Origin: JADJOY01 sp016713535 [NCBI: Deltaproteobacteria bacterium]
GTDB taxonomy: Bacteria > JADJOY01
NCBI GenBank assembly: GCA_016713535.1
Contig: JADJOY010000017.1
Location: 148,668-212,667, forward strand
Length of the DNA: 64,000 nucleotides
Reading direction: 5' to 3'
This document shows positions 30,982-40,377 of the stretch, piece after piece (the stretch's first letter is position 1; each line of letters starts with the position of its first letter). A program made the position numbers and the translations under genes. Below the pieces are notes generated by a model. That model had not been told where the DNA came from, searched no databases, and saw only the letters and a list, made by a program, of their open reading frames with translations.

Positions 30982-32404
30982 ATGAGCTCGAGCGCCGCCG
31001 TCCCCGACAGCTCCTTCGATCGCGAGGGGCCGACGCGCGCCGAGGGTGCTCAGCGCGCGCGCATCCTGGTCGTCGACGAGCCGCCGGCGCGCAGGCTCTT
31101 CGCGCGCGTGCTGCAGCGCGCCGGCTACGACGTCGAGGCGGTCGAGTCGGCGGAGGCGGGGCTCGCGCGGATCGAGGACGAGCACTTCGACCTGCTCCTC
31201 TCGGACGTCCGGCTCGGTGGGATGAACGGCATCGAGCTGTGTCGTCAGGTGCGCCTGCGCAAGCCGGGCACCTTGCTCATCCTGATCACCGCGTTCGCCG
31301 CGCTCGACGACGCCGTGGCCGGGATGCACGAAGGAGTCCGGGACTACGTCACCAAGCCCTGCTCCCCGGACCGCTTGCTTCACGTCGTGCGTCGCGCCCT
31401 TCACGAGCGCGAGCTCGACCGCGAGAACCAGCTCCTCAAGAAGGCGCTCGCCGAGCGCGAGGGGCTAGGCCGGATCCTGGGCGAGAGCGCGGCGATCCGC
31501 GCGGTGCGTGAGCAAGCGGCGCGGTCCGCGCGTAGCTCGGCGCCGGTGCTCATCCACGGCGAGAGTGGCGTCGGCAAGGAGCTGGTCGCGCGCGCGATCC
31601 ACGTGCTCAGCGACCGAGCGCCCGCCGCGTTCGTCGCCGTCAACGCCAGCGCGGTCCCCCACAGCCTCTTCGAGCGCGAGCTGTTCGGCCACGTCAAGGG
31701 CGCATTCACGGGAGCGCACGAGGACGCCCCGGGGCTCTTCGTCGCCGCTGACGGCGGCACGCTCTTCCTCGACGAGATCGGTGAGCTTCGGCTCGAGCTC
31801 CAGCCCAAGCTGCTGCGCGTGCTCGAGGAAGGCGAGGTCGTGCCCGTCGGCGGCGTGAAGCCGCGGCGGGTCGACGCGCGCCTGATCGCCGCCACCAACC
31901 GTGATCTCGGAGCGGACGTCCGCGCCGATCGCTTCCGGCCGGACCTCTACTACCGGCTCGACGTGGTCTCGATCCGGGTGCCGCCTCTGGCCGAACGACG
32001 CGAGGACATACCGCTGCTCGCCGCGCACTTCCTGAGGGACTCCGCGGCGCGGCTCAACCGCGAGCTCGCGGGCTTCAGCCCGGACGGGCTCGACTACCTG
32101 ACGGCGCGCGCCTGGCCCGGCAACGTTCGTGAGCTGGCCAACGTGGTGGAACGAGCGGCGCTCTTCGCGCCCGGCGAGATCGTGCGGCGCGCGGACCTGC
32201 TCGGGCCCGGCCAGCGGGACGTCCGGGCCGCGGGTGTCGACCCGAGCATGTCGTATCCGTTCGGAGAGAGCTCTCCTCGACGAGGTCGGTCGGATCCACG
32301 TTGCGCGAGTCCTCGATGCGTGTCACGGCAACCGCAGCCGGGCCGCGGAGATCCTCAAGATCAGCCGCTCGACGCTGTGGCAGCGGCTCAAGGAGCCGGG
32401 CTGA
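30982..32404 (+). CDS. NtrC-family sigma-54 response regulator, frame-shifted at the end
   Basis: About 474 codons. The receiver has 'RILVVDEPPARRLFARVL', phospho-acceptor Asp in 'FDLLLSDVRLGGMNG', Thr in 'LILITAF' and Lys in 'DYVTKPCSP'. The sigma-54 AAA+ domain has Walker A 'HGESGVGKELVA', the sigma-54-contacting 'FGHVKGAFTGAHED', Walker B 'GGTLFLDEIGEL' and 'AWPGNVRELANVVERA'. The Fis-type helix-turn-helix ('DACHGNRSRAAEILKISRSTLWQRLKE') is in another frame after about 32262-32272, where a GAGAGAG run invites slippage. With the shift repaired the protein ends at 32404. It should activate sigma-54 promoters in response to a kinase, presumably the convergent hybrid kinase at 32482. The acidic pair of the receiver is D-E rather than D-D. 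Confidence 0.87.
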
Positions 32405-32481
32405 GGCCGAGCTGACCAATCTCGCTCGGCGCGCCGCGCGGCCGCCGTGGCGGCGATCGCGTCGCGCCATGTGCGGAAGGT

Positions 32482-34844
32482 TCAGTGGCCGGTCGGCGAC
32501 GGGAAGGGCTCGTCCGATCCGCTCGCCGTCCCGACCGGCCCACCGTCGAGCGCCTCGCGCACGCGGTCCGCGAGTGCCTCCCGGGGGAGTACGGCTTGGC
32601 CAGGAACAGCGCGCTGTGCTCGTCGAGCAGGTTCGCGAGCTCCTGGCTCGTCTCGTAGCCGGTGGTGAGGATCACGGGGATGGGATCGTCGCAGGAGCGT
32701 AGCCGGCGCAGCACCGCGCCACCGCCCATGTTCGGCATCACCAGATCCAGGATCAGCAGGCGTATCGAGTCGCGGTTGGCGTCGTAGAGCGCGAGCGCTT
32801 CGTCCCCGTCGCGGGCGGCGAGCGGCTCGTAGCCGTGACGCATCAGCATCGCGCACGTCAGATCACGCAAGCGGGGGTCGTCCTCGGCGATGAGGATGGT
32901 CTCCGTCCCGCCTCGGATCTCGCGCGCGGCACTCACGTCATCCGCGGCGACCTCCCCCGTGAGGGGGAGGTGCATGCGCAGCACGGTTCCCTCTCCGAGG
33001 CGGCTCGACGCCTCGAGCCAGCCACCGTGAGAGCGCACGATACCGAAGGCGGTCGAGAGCCCGAGCCCCGTGCCGCGGCCCGGTGGCTTGGTCGTGAAGA
33101 AGGGATCGAAGGCCTTGTCGAGGGTCGCCGCGTCCATGCCCGTGCCGGTGTCCTCGACGGTGAGGGCCACGTAGCGCCCCGGCAGCGCGCCCGCGTGCGA
33201 CTGAGCCTCTTCCTCGTCGACGGTGCGGAGGCCGCACGAGATCCGCAGGTGGCCACCGCTCGGCATCGCGTCGGCCGCGTTGATGCAGAGGTTCATGAAC
33301 ACCTGCTGGATCTGCGACGGCTCGCCCAGCACGTTGAGCGGTGCCTCCTCGCAGGTCCAGTCGATCTGGATCGTGGACGGGAACGTGCGCCTCAACAGCC
33401 GGAGCGTCTCTTCGATCAGTGCTCGCAGCCCGAAGGGCCGGATCTTGGCGCGTTCCCGGCGCGTGAAGGTCAACAGGCCTTGCGTGAGCTCGATGCAGCG
33501 CCGGGTCGCGAGCTCGAGATCCTCGAGCAGCGGCTGAGACGGGTGCTGGGACCCGAGGTCCTGCCACAGCAGCACCAGGTTGCCCAAGATGATGTTGAGC
33601 TGGTTGTTGAAGTCGTGGGCAATCCCACCCGCCATCACGCCGAGCGCCTCGAGCTTCTGCGAGTGACGTAGCTGCTCCTCGAGGTAGCGGCGTCGGTCTT
33701 CCTCGCGCAGCCGCTCGGAGTGGTCGCGGAACACCACGAGCGTGAGCGGGGTCTCCGGGATCCCGAGTCGGCTCAGGATCAGCCTCGCCTTGCCGGATCT
33801 CCCCGCCGTGCCCCGACTGGACGACGCTCTCGACTTCGGCCGATCCCTCCGCCAGCGCCCGTGCCAGCGCCGATTCGACCTCGACGGCGGGGCCGAACAC
33901 CCCCGAGAGCCGAGGCAGCGAGCGTTCGGTCTCACCCTCGTGCCGAGCTGTTTCCTGAGGGCGGGGTTGGCGTTCACGATGACGCCACCGGGTGCCACGA
34001 TCGCCATGCCGTCCTGCGCAGAGTCGAAGACCGAGCGCGCGCGCCGCTCCGAGTCCTCGAGGGCGCGCAGATGGTAGTCGCTGTCGCGCTGGGCCTGGTG
34101 GATGGCGGTTCGCAGCGCAACGAGCTCGCGCGGTTCCGTCGGCCCGGCTTCGCTGTCCCGCAAGGCGAGCGGGCCTCGCCCGACCCGGTGGGCGAGCTCG
34201 CGGAGCGCCGACCGATGCGGTCGCCGAGCTTGAGTCCGGCGAGGGCCAGCGATCGACAGCACGAGCGTCAACGACATCGTGAGGAACTGGATGCGCCGTT
34301 CGACGTGCTCGAGCGCGTCCGTGCTGAACTCGAGCAGGACGGCGCCGGTCCCGTCTGACGCCCCCTTCGGGAACAAGGCTGCGGGGTCGGTCGGTTCCGG
34401 GATGACAGGCGTGTTGTAGCGCGGGACCACGACCCTGTACCGGCCCGGGATCTCGCGGATGACGGCGTCCCGGGTCTCGAGGGCGCGCCGGGCCAGCGGC
34501 GCGAGATCCGTCGTCGATGGATCCGGTCCGGTTCGCCAGCGTTGCGCCAGCAGCGTTCCCGCGCTGTCGAAGAACGCTCCGCCCGTGATGCTGGGATTCG
34601 CATCGAGATCCTCGAGCGCCGCCGTGAGCTCCGAGCTCAACGCGACGGCAAGCCCAACGCGGGCCGATGCCGCGAACTGGCGAGCGAGGGCGGTCGCGCT
34701 CTCTTCGAACGAGCTGCGCGCCGCGCTCGAGCCGACGGCGATGCTCACCATCGCCACGGTGGAGGACGTGGCGATCACCACCAACGCCAGCACGACCATG
34801 AGCCGCCCGCGGACGGTTTCCGGGATCCAGCGCTGAGGGATCAT
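32482..34844 (-). CDS. Hybrid sensor histidine kinase, at least five frame shifts
   Basis: About 787 codons. Order: a TM helix (residues 13-35); an extracytoplasmic sensor with 'LDANPSITGGAFFDSAGTLLAQRW' to about residue 165; a second helix; HAMP-like and PAS regions ('ARSVFDSAQDGMAIVAPGGVIV'); an NtrB-type phospho-acceptor 'GGIAHDFNNQLNIILGN'; ATPase boxes 'NLCINAADAM', 'DTGTGMD' and 'GRGTGLGLST'; and a C-terminal receiver with 'ILDLVMPNMGG'. Shifts are needed at about 34243-34252, 34203-34218, 33933-33940, 33791-33800 and 32585-32592 (a C5 run). The first four compensate in pairs. Either several consensus indels or a decaying gene. ATG 34844 overlaps the stop of the substrate-binding gene by 4 bases. 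Confidence 0.82.
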
Positions 34845-35890
34845 GGCTCGCCGCCGCCTTCCGCCGCCCGCTTGAGGATCTCCTGGGGCACCTCGATGCC
34901 GAGGAGTCGTGCCGTACGACGGTTCACGGTGAGCCGCTGCGACCTCGGTAGCTCGGGCGGTGGAGTCGCGCCCGCGAGAGCGCGGCGGGCGAGCTCGGCG
35001 GCCTGGTGCGCGATCGCGGCGGGGTCGAGGGAAACCGAGAAGAGGGCGCCGCTGGCGGTGATTCTCGGGCTGAACCCCACCACGGGGATCCGCCGCTCGA
35101 GCCCCGCCGCCACCGCGTATTCGACGGTCTCGTCCGAGACGACGTCCGGGTTCGGCAGCAGCACGATGGCGTCGACGGTGCCTCGGATCCTGCGAAGCGC
35201 CTGGAGGCCTTCGCGCACCGAGCTCACCTTTTCGCCAGCATGCTCGAGCCCGCGGCGCGCCAGCGCCTGCTCGAGCTCGCGCGGCCCGCAAGGGTTGGTC
35301 GTGGCCGAAGCGAGGTAGCCGATGCGATGGACCTTGGTGGACACGCCCACCAGCGCCTGCACGAGGTCGTCCGCCGAGAGACGCAACACGACGCCGGTCT
35401 CGCCCCGGCGTGGCGCAAGCTCGCAGTCGTCCCCCTCCGCGAGCGCGAACACCCGCGGAACGTCGGGAAAATCACGGCGCGCTTGATCGAGCCCCGCCGG
35501 ACCGAGGGCGAACACCACCTGTGGTGCGCCCGATGGGCTGCCGGCGCGCGGTGAGTCGCCGGCCTTGGGTCGCAAGTCCCGGACGTCGGCCCAGCCGCGC
35601 ACGCTCGAGGTGAACGAGTCGAATGCGACCTGGAAGGCGGAGTGGGCTCCCGCGTCACCCGTGATCGCGATCTGGGGCCGGCCCTCTCCACCGCGCGCGA
35701 CGCCGAGCCAGAGTCCCAGCACCAGCGCGGCCGCGGCGGGTGCCGCTCTGGTGAGGCGGCTTGCGCCGCTGCGGTGCAGCCCAGCAGCGTACCGACGGGG
35801 CACACCGTAGGGCCGGCCACGATGGGAGACGGCGCTCGCTCCCCGATCGCCTTCGTCGATGCGGCGATCGGAGTGGGTGGCAGGCGTCAT
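34841..35890 (-). CDS. ABC-type substrate-binding protein (PF04392-like)
   Basis: About 349 aa. A long N-terminal stretch precedes a signal sequence ('RAAPAAAALVLGLWLG') and the mature domain: 'QIAITGDAGAHSAFQVAFDSF', 'VVFALGPAGLDQARRDFPDVP', 'HRIGYLASATTNPCG', 'DAIVLLPNPDVVSDETV' and 'RIPVVGFSPRITASGALFSVSLD', followed by 'LTVNRRTARLLGIEVPQEIL'. This matches ABC_sub_bind proteins, which bind small ligands outside the membrane. No permease or ATPase is nearby. The stop overlaps the ATG of the hybrid kinase by 4 bases, so it is more likely a ligand-sensing partner of that kinase than part of a transporter (inference). The ATG at 35890 is tentative; a GTG near 35808 is possible. Confidence 0.8.
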   Translation of the reverse strand: MTPATHSDRRIDEGDRGASAVSHRGRPYGVPRRYAAGLHRSGASRLTRAAPAAAALVLGLWLGVARGGEGRPQIAITGDAGAHSAFQVAFDSFTSSVRGWADVRDLRPKAGDSPRAGSPSGAPQVVFALGPAGLDQARRDFPDVPRVFALAEGDDCELAPRRGETGVVLRLSADDLVQALVGVSTKVHRIGYLASATTNPCGPRELEQALARRGLEHAGEKVSSVREGLQALRRIRGTVDAIVLLPNPDVVSDETVEYAVAAGLERRIPVVGFSPRITASGALFSVSLDPAAIAHQAAELARRALAGATPPPELPRSQRLTVNRRTARLLGIEVPQEILKRAAEGGGEP

Positions 35891-36377
35891 CCGCGCGGTT
35901 CCGGGCCGGCGTTCATGGATGGAGCGTGGACGGACTCGCAAGCCCCGTACCGGATCGGGTGTCCTTCCACCGACGTAGCTCGGGATCGGCCCGAGGTAGC
36001 GGTCCTGGTCACTCTCGCACGAAAACCGGCACCAGGAGCGCCGAAATGGCGGCTTCGGGCCGCATGCACGGGGGCGATCCAACGCTTGCACCCTGCGGCG
36101 GGGGACCGAGCGCATCGGTCACGCTGGGTCTGTTCGGTTTCCGACCGCTCGACGAACATGGGTGTTCGGTTTCCGAACCGAAGGTGAGCGAGCCCACACC
36201 GAAGTTGCCTGCGAGGACGGTTCGCTCAGCAGGCGTGGAACCGTAAGCCGTTGACTTCATTGGATATCAGAGTCGCCTGAAGGTCAGCAACGGGCGCATG
36301 CGCGAGCGGAACGGTCGTTGCACACCGAAGCGTTTGCTTCGTATCCAGTCGACCCAAGCCCCTTGGCGGAGGCTCTC
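35891..36377. other. Divergent control region between the sensor operon and the Crp-like gene
   Basis: About 490 bases without a credible gene. The right half (around 36150-36290) is less GC-rich, with TTGACT at 36251-36256, but no matching -10 at normal distance. The Shine-Dalgarno GGAGG at 36368-36372, 5 bases before ATG 36378, fixes the start of the Crp-like gene and makes the upstream TTG (36318) unlikely. Confidence 0.45.
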
Positions 36378-36992
36378 ATGCTGCTCGTGCATCGCAACCA
36401 GGACCCCGAACAAGCGGCGGGCGGGCTATGGCCGGCCGAGCTACGACGAGCGGGGACGCTCGTCGACGTGGCGCGAGGCGACGCCGTCTACCTGGAAGGA
36501 GAAGAGGCGGATGGCTTGTACCTGTTGGTGGCCGGCGGCCTCAAGCTTCTGCGGCGGACGGCGCCCCGAGCCGACTTCATCCTGGAGCTGATCTGGCCCG
36601 GGACCCTCTTCGGCGAAGAGGGGACACTCGCGGGCCGACGACGGCTGACCTCCGCGTGTGCGCTCATCGACAGCCGGTTGATCCACCTCACGCGCGCCGC
36701 GTTGGGGGATCTGCTCCGCACCTCGCCGACGGTGGGGTTCGATCTCCTCGAGCGCATGGCGAAGCGCCAAGGGGCGGTGTTCGAGCGGATGGTCGAGCTG
36801 ACCTGGCCGCGGTCGGCCGATCGAATCGCCAGCGCCCACGAGCGTCTTCACGATCTCGTCGTGGCCACTGCGAACGGCGGTCGTGTCGCGGTGGCCGACG
36901 TGGCTGCACATGCCCTCGCGAGTGCGCATGCCGTCCGGTCCCACCTGGCCGGCACGGGTCAGCGCGACGCTTCGGGTGCGAGCGAAGCGTGA
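36378..36992 (+). CDS. Crp/Fnr-family transcriptional regulator
   Basis: A 204-aa protein. The cyclic-nucleotide-binding-type beta barrel ('VARGDAVYLEGEEADGLYLLVAGGLKLLR', then 'WPGTLFGEEGTLAGRRRLTSACAL') occupies residues 20-115, followed by the dimer helix ('GFDLLERMAKRQGAVFERMVEL') and a short winged-helix end ('VAVADVAAHALASAHAVRSHLAG'). The helix-turn-helix is recognisable but the C terminus is shorter than usual. The signal is not predictable; the PRSAD-like cAMP pocket is not obvious. Start: GGAGG, 5 bases before ATG. It overlaps the next gene by GTGA. It probably controls the divergent sensor operon or the genes that follow. Confidence 0.78.
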   Translation: MLLVHRNQDPEQAAGGLWPAELRRAGTLVDVARGDAVYLEGEEADGLYLLVAGGLKLLRRTAPRADFILELIWPGTLFGEEGTLAGRRRLTSACALIDSRLIHLTRAALGDLLRTSPTVGFDLLERMAKRQGAVFERMVELTWPRSADRIASAHERLHDLVVATANGGRVAVADVAAHALASAHAVRSHLAGTGQRDASGASEA

Positions 36993-37429
36993 CGGTTCGG
37001 TTCCTGCCGGGGCCGGAGGGGAGCAACGGCCACCGGGGGTCGGCGTGGCGGTCCTTCGTCCGGCGTCAGTCCGCCTGGGGGCTCGAGCAGGAAGGCGACC
37101 TGGACGGTGCCGAGCGCGTGCTCACCGACGCGTTCGCCGAGTGTCCGGCTGACCTCGAGGCCGCGCTCGATCTTTGCGGGTTGCTGTTGAGGCGCGGGCG
37201 CCGAGGTGAGGCCGTCCGGCTGCTGGCAATCGCGGAGCGTGGCGCGCCCCACGAGACCGGCCGGGTCGCGGCCCGCCTGGCGGAGCTTCACGCCGAGCTG
37301 GGCGACCCGAGGTCCGCAGTGAGCTGGTACGCGCGTGCGCTCGAGCACGTGGGGGAGCCGACCCGTGGGCTGGTCGCCGGGCGGGTTGACGAGCTGACTG
37401 CGCTCCTCGAGCGGACCCGGCGCGACTGA
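36989..37429 (+). CDS. Small TPR-like protein
   Basis: A 146-aa soluble protein. From about residue 20 it consists of helix-turn-helix units of TPR type: 'GLEQEGDLDGAERVLTDAFAECPADLEAALDLCGLLLRRGRRGEAV' and 'LAELHAELGDPRSAVSWYARALEHVG'. No other domain is seen. Function unknown; TPR proteins are scaffolds. GTG start overlapping the stop of the Crp-like regulator by 4 bases, so it is co-expressed and may modulate it (inference). Confidence 0.68.
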   Translation: MTVRFLPGPEGSNGHRGSAWRSFVRRQSAWGLEQEGDLDGAERVLTDAFAECPADLEAALDLCGLLLRRGRRGEAVRLLAIAERGAPHETGRVAARLAELHAELGDPRSAVSWYARALEHVGEPTRGLVAGRVDELTALLERTRRD

Positions 37430-37462
37430 GGGCGTGTCGGCCGAGCGCGGCACGCGCGACAG

Positions 37463-38245
37463 CTAGAGATATCCGCCGGAGACGACCAGCACCGAGCCGG
37501 TCACATAGCTCGAGGCTGCGGACGCGAGGAACAACGCGGCGCCGCCGATCGCGTGGGGCTGACCGAACCGGCCGAGCGGGATCCGGCGCAGTGCCTGCTC
37601 CGCGATCTCCGGGGTCTCGATCAGCGCCGCGGCGAACTTGGTCTCGACCAAGCCCGGAGCGATCGCGTTGACACGGATTCCAGCGGCGGCCAGCTCGTTG
37701 GCGAAGCCGCGCGTCAGGTTGATCACCGCGGCCTTCGTCGCCGAGTAAACGCCGATCCCCGGCATCGGCTCGAGCCCGGCGACGGACGCGATGTTGACGA
37801 TGGATCCCCGGCCGCCGGGCCGCTCGGCTTGATCGGCCATGATGGCGGCGGCGCGCTGGGTGCAGAACAGCATGCCGTTGACGTTCACCTCGAACGTCTT
37901 CGTGATCGCACCCTGGTCAGCCATCGACATCGGCCCGAAGAGCGGATTGGTCGCCGCGTTGTTGACCAGCACGTCGAGCCGGCCCCACTCGGAGCGAATC
38001 CGGCCGAAGAGGGCGTCGATGTCGGACTCACGCCCGTTGTGACAGGCGATCGCGGTCGCGCGATGCCCCGCCTGCTCGAGCGCGGACGCGACCGCTTGCG
38101 CGGCTTCGACCTTGCGGCTGGTGAGGACGAGCTCGGCGCCGGCTTCGGCGAGAGCGGTGGCGATCGCCTGGCCGATGCCGCGGCTCGCGCCCGTGACCAG
38201 TGCGAGCCGACCGTCGAGCCGGAAGGAGTCGAGCGCCGACGGCAT
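37463..38245 (-). CDS. SDR-family oxidoreductase
   Basis: A 260-aa short-chain dehydrogenase/reductase. The cofactor motif 'LVTGASRGIGQAIA' (TGxxxGxG) lies at residues 16-29, 'NNAATN' near residue 93, the catalytic Ser in 'GSIVNIASVAG' near residue 148, Tyr-Lys in 'GVYSATKAAV' near residues 165-169, and 'IAPGLVETKF' near 196. The C terminus 'YVTGSVLVVSGGYL' is typical. An Arg/Lys-rich N region ('TSRKVEAAQ') after strand 2 suggests NADP(H) preference. It is similar to 3-oxoacyl-ACP-reductase-like or glucose-dehydrogenase-like members; the substrate is unknown. It lies 29 bases downstream of rplC on the same strand. Confidence 0.9.
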   Translation of the reverse strand: MPSALDSFRLDGRLALVTGASRGIGQAIATALAEAGAELVLTSRKVEAAQAVASALEQAGHRATAIACHNGRESDIDALFGRIRSEWGRLDVLVNNAATNPLFGPMSMADQGAITKTFEVNVNGMLFCTQRAAAIMADQAERPGGRGSIVNIASVAGLEPMPGIGVYSATKAAVINLTRGFANELAAAGIRVNAIAPGLVETKFAAALIETPEIAEQALRRIPLGRFGQPHAIGGAALFLASAASSYVTGSVLVVSGGYL

Positions 38246-38274
38246 CGTGGTCGAGGTGCGGGGGAGAGCGGCGA

Positions 38275-38940
38275 TCAGCCCGCCTTGGCGGCCTTCTTCT
38301 TGCTCTTGACCGAGGTGCGAATCGAGACCAGCGAGCGCGGCGCACCTGGCACGCCACCGCGGATCAGCAGCAGGTTCTCGTCGGGGCGTACATCGACGAC
38401 CTCGAGATCGAGGACGGTGACGCGTTCCGCGCCGTAGTGGCCCGCCATTCCCTGGCCCTTCCAGACCTTGCCGGGCTCGGTGTGCATACCGATCGAACCG
38501 CCGTGGCGCTTGGCCTCGTGCGTGCCGTGGGTCGCGTTCTTGCCGCGGAAGTTGTGGCGCTTCATCACGCCCGCGAAGCCGCGGCCCTTGCTGGTGCCCA
38601 TCACGTCGATGCGGTCGCCCTTGCTGAAGACCTGATCGACGGTGATGCGGTCACCGGGCTTGTACTGACCCGCCTCGTCCGCCGTGACGCGGGTTTCGCG
38701 CAGCGCGCGGGTCGGACGGACGCCGGCCTTCTTGAAGTGACCCTGCAGAGGCTTGGACTTGAAGGACGTCTTGCGCTGGCCGTAGCCGAGCTGCAGCGCG
38801 TCGTAACCGTCTTTGCTCGCCGTCTTGACCTGCACGACGGTCAGCGGGCCCGCTTCCACGAGCGTGACCGGGATCCGCTCACCGGTTTCCGAAAAAACCT
38901 GGCTCATCCCGAGCTTGGTTCCGAGCACTCTAATCGCCAT
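38275..38940 (-). CDS. rplC: Ribosomal protein L3, stand-alone
   Basis: A 221-aa L3 protein. 'MAIRVLGTKLGMSQVFSETG' is a canonical start, 'VMGTSKGRGFAGVMKRHNFRG' is the signature region near residue 120, and the C-terminal 'MAGHYGAERVTVLDLEVVDV' is intact. The tail ends with a Lys-rich stretch. L3 binds near the peptidyl-transferase centre and is needed for 50S assembly. It normally lies inside the S10 operon (rpsJ-rplC-rplD). Here no other ribosomal gene is near: SDR lies downstream and a DsbA lipoprotein is divergent. GGGGAG about 9 bases before the ATG. Confidence 0.95.
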   Translation of the reverse strand: MAIRVLGTKLGMSQVFSETGERIPVTLVEAGPLTVVQVKTASKDGYDALQLGYGQRKTSFKSKPLQGHFKKAGVRPTRALRETRVTADEAGQYKPGDRITVDQVFSKGDRIDVMGTSKGRGFAGVMKRHNFRGKNATHGTHEAKRHGGSIGMHTEPGKVWKGQGMAGHYGAERVTVLDLEVVDVRPDENLLLIRGGVPGAPRSLVSIRTSVKSKKKAAKAG

Positions 38941-38982
38941 GGCACGACTCCCCGAGCAAACGCTCCACAGATGATCCGGCTC

Positions 38983-39011
38983 GGTATACCGGATCGTCCG
39001 GCAGGTTGGAA
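38983..39011 (-). promoter_or_regulatory. Possible promoter of rplC
   Basis: On the minus strand, TTCCAA (39011-39006) and TATACC (38988-38983) are 17 bases apart, about 43 bases upstream of the rplC ATG. The -35 is weak; the -10 is the only AT-rich spot in this gap. Confidence 0.35.
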
Positions 39012-39101
39012 AGCGCCGCGGCCGCTCGGGGAGGGCCATCTCCGGGCGCCGCGGCCCGCGACGGGCGCCTCTCGACCGGGACGGAGGCCCCGCGCGCGCT
39101 T

Positions 39102-39130
39102 TTGCCCGTGGGAGGTCACTATGGTACTTT
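39102..39130 (+). promoter_or_regulatory. Possible promoter of the DsbA-type lipoprotein
   Basis: TTGCCC (39102-39107) and TACTTT (39125-39130) are 17 bases apart, about 128 bases upstream of the TTG start. A TATGGT hexamer overlaps the -10 area. Pattern only. Confidence 0.35.
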
Positions 39131-39257
39131 CCGCCCTCCTGCGCCGGAAATTGGCCACGGTAGCTCGGTTCGTCGATCGGGGGCGACCTCGAGCGTCCGA
39201 TGCTGCTGGCGAGCGGCGCGCATGACTCGATCGTCGGTTCCTCAAAGGAGCGAACTC

Positions 39258-40373
39258 TTGAAATCGATCCCTTTCTGGCGACTCCTCGGACTCGTTGCGG
39301 TGACGCTGCCGCTCGCTGTGGCGGGCTGCGACCGCGCACCGGTCGAAGGTGGCGGTTCGACGCCCACCGCGCCGGCGAAGTCCGATGCAGCGGACGTCGT
39401 CGCGAGGGTCGGCGACGCGGCGATCACGCGCGCGGAGCTCGAGCAGGCCGCCGCCAACGACCTCGACGACCTCGAGCAGCGCCGCTACCAGCTCCTGAGC
39501 GGCTATCTCAACCGACTGGTGCAGGAGAAACTCTGGAAGGCCGAAGCCGACAACCGCGGCACCACGGTCGACCAGCTTCGCAAGCTCGAGGTCGAGGACA
39601 AGGCCCAGCCGCCGACCTCCGAGGAGGTCGACGCTCTCCTCAACCAGGAGCAGTACAAGCGTGCGCTCGACAGCCGTCTGGCCGGGGCGGCCGACGACGC
39701 CGAGAAACAGAAGCGCACCCAGGCGTTCCGTCAGCAGATCGAGGGGCGGCTCACGATGGACCGCCGCGAGAAGCGCATGCAGGCGTTCACCGAGGAGCTG
39801 CGCAGCAAGCGCCCGGTCTCGATCGCCCTCAAGCCGCCGGTCACCAAGCGTGTCGACGTGCCGGTCGGCGACTCCCCGGTGCGCGGCAGCGCGTCCGCGC
39901 CGGTCACGATCGTCGAGTACTCGGACTTCCAGTGCCCCTTCTGCAGTCGGGAGCAGGGCGTGCTGGAGCAGCTCCGCCAGCGCTACGGCGAGAAGGTGCG
40001 GATCGTCTACAAGCACTTCCCGCTCACGAGCATCCATCCCAACGCCCAGAAGGCCGCCGAGGCGGCCGAGTGCGCCAACGAGAAGGGCAAGTTCTGGGAG
40101 CTCCACGATCTGCTGTACCAGAACCAGACCGCGCTCGAGCTCGACAAGCTCCCCGGTTACGCGCAGCAGGTCGGGCTCGATCCCAACGAGATGAAGCAGT
40201 GTCTCGACTCGGGGCGGATGGTCGCGCGCGTGAAGAAGGACGCCGACTCGGCGGCCGCGGTCGGTGTGACCAGCACGCCATCCTTCTTCGTCAACGGCAT
40301 CAAGGTGCGCGGTGCTCAGCCCGTGGAGTACTTCCAGGGGCTGATCGACGCCGAGCTCGGCGCCAAGGGCTGA
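39258..40373 (+). CDS. Lipoprotein with SurA-N-like and DsbA-like thioredoxin domains
   Basis: A 371-aa exported lipoprotein (lipobox VAGC, Cys24). Residues 45-190 start 'DVVARVGDAAITRAELEQAA' and 'LSGYLNRLVQEKLWKAEAD', like the N-terminal chaperone domain of SurA/PpiC-type proteins, but no PPIase domain follows. Residues 200-365 are a DsbA/thioredoxin domain with 'VTIVEYSDFQCPFCSREQ' (CPFC active site), 'YKHFPLTSIHPNAQKAAEA' and the cis-Pro loop 'VGVTSTPSFFVNGIK'. It is likely a periplasmic thiol-disulfide oxidoreductase with its own client-binding arm. The TTG start is fixed by AAAGGAG at 39244-39250, 7 bases upstream. It is followed closely by another lipoprotein. Confidence 0.85.
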   Translation: MKSIPFWRLLGLVAVTLPLAVAGCDRAPVEGGGSTPTAPAKSDAADVVARVGDAAITRAELEQAAANDLDDLEQRRYQLLSGYLNRLVQEKLWKAEADNRGTTVDQLRKLEVEDKAQPPTSEEVDALLNQEQYKRALDSRLAGAADDAEKQKRTQAFRQQIEGRLTMDRREKRMQAFTEELRSKRPVSIALKPPVTKRVDVPVGDSPVRGSASAPVTIVEYSDFQCPFCSREQGVLEQLRQRYGEKVRIVYKHFPLTSIHPNAQKAAEAAECANEKGKFWELHDLLYQNQTALELDKLPGYAQQVGLDPNEMKQCLDSGRMVARVKKDADSAAAVGVTSTPSFFVNGIKVRGAQPVEYFQGLIDAELGAKG

Positions 40374-40377
40374 GCGA

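Noticed and set aside
36318-36377. TTG start for the Crp-like gene
   Set aside because: GGAGG sits 5 bases before ATG 36378; the extra 20 residues do not belong to the cNMP domain.
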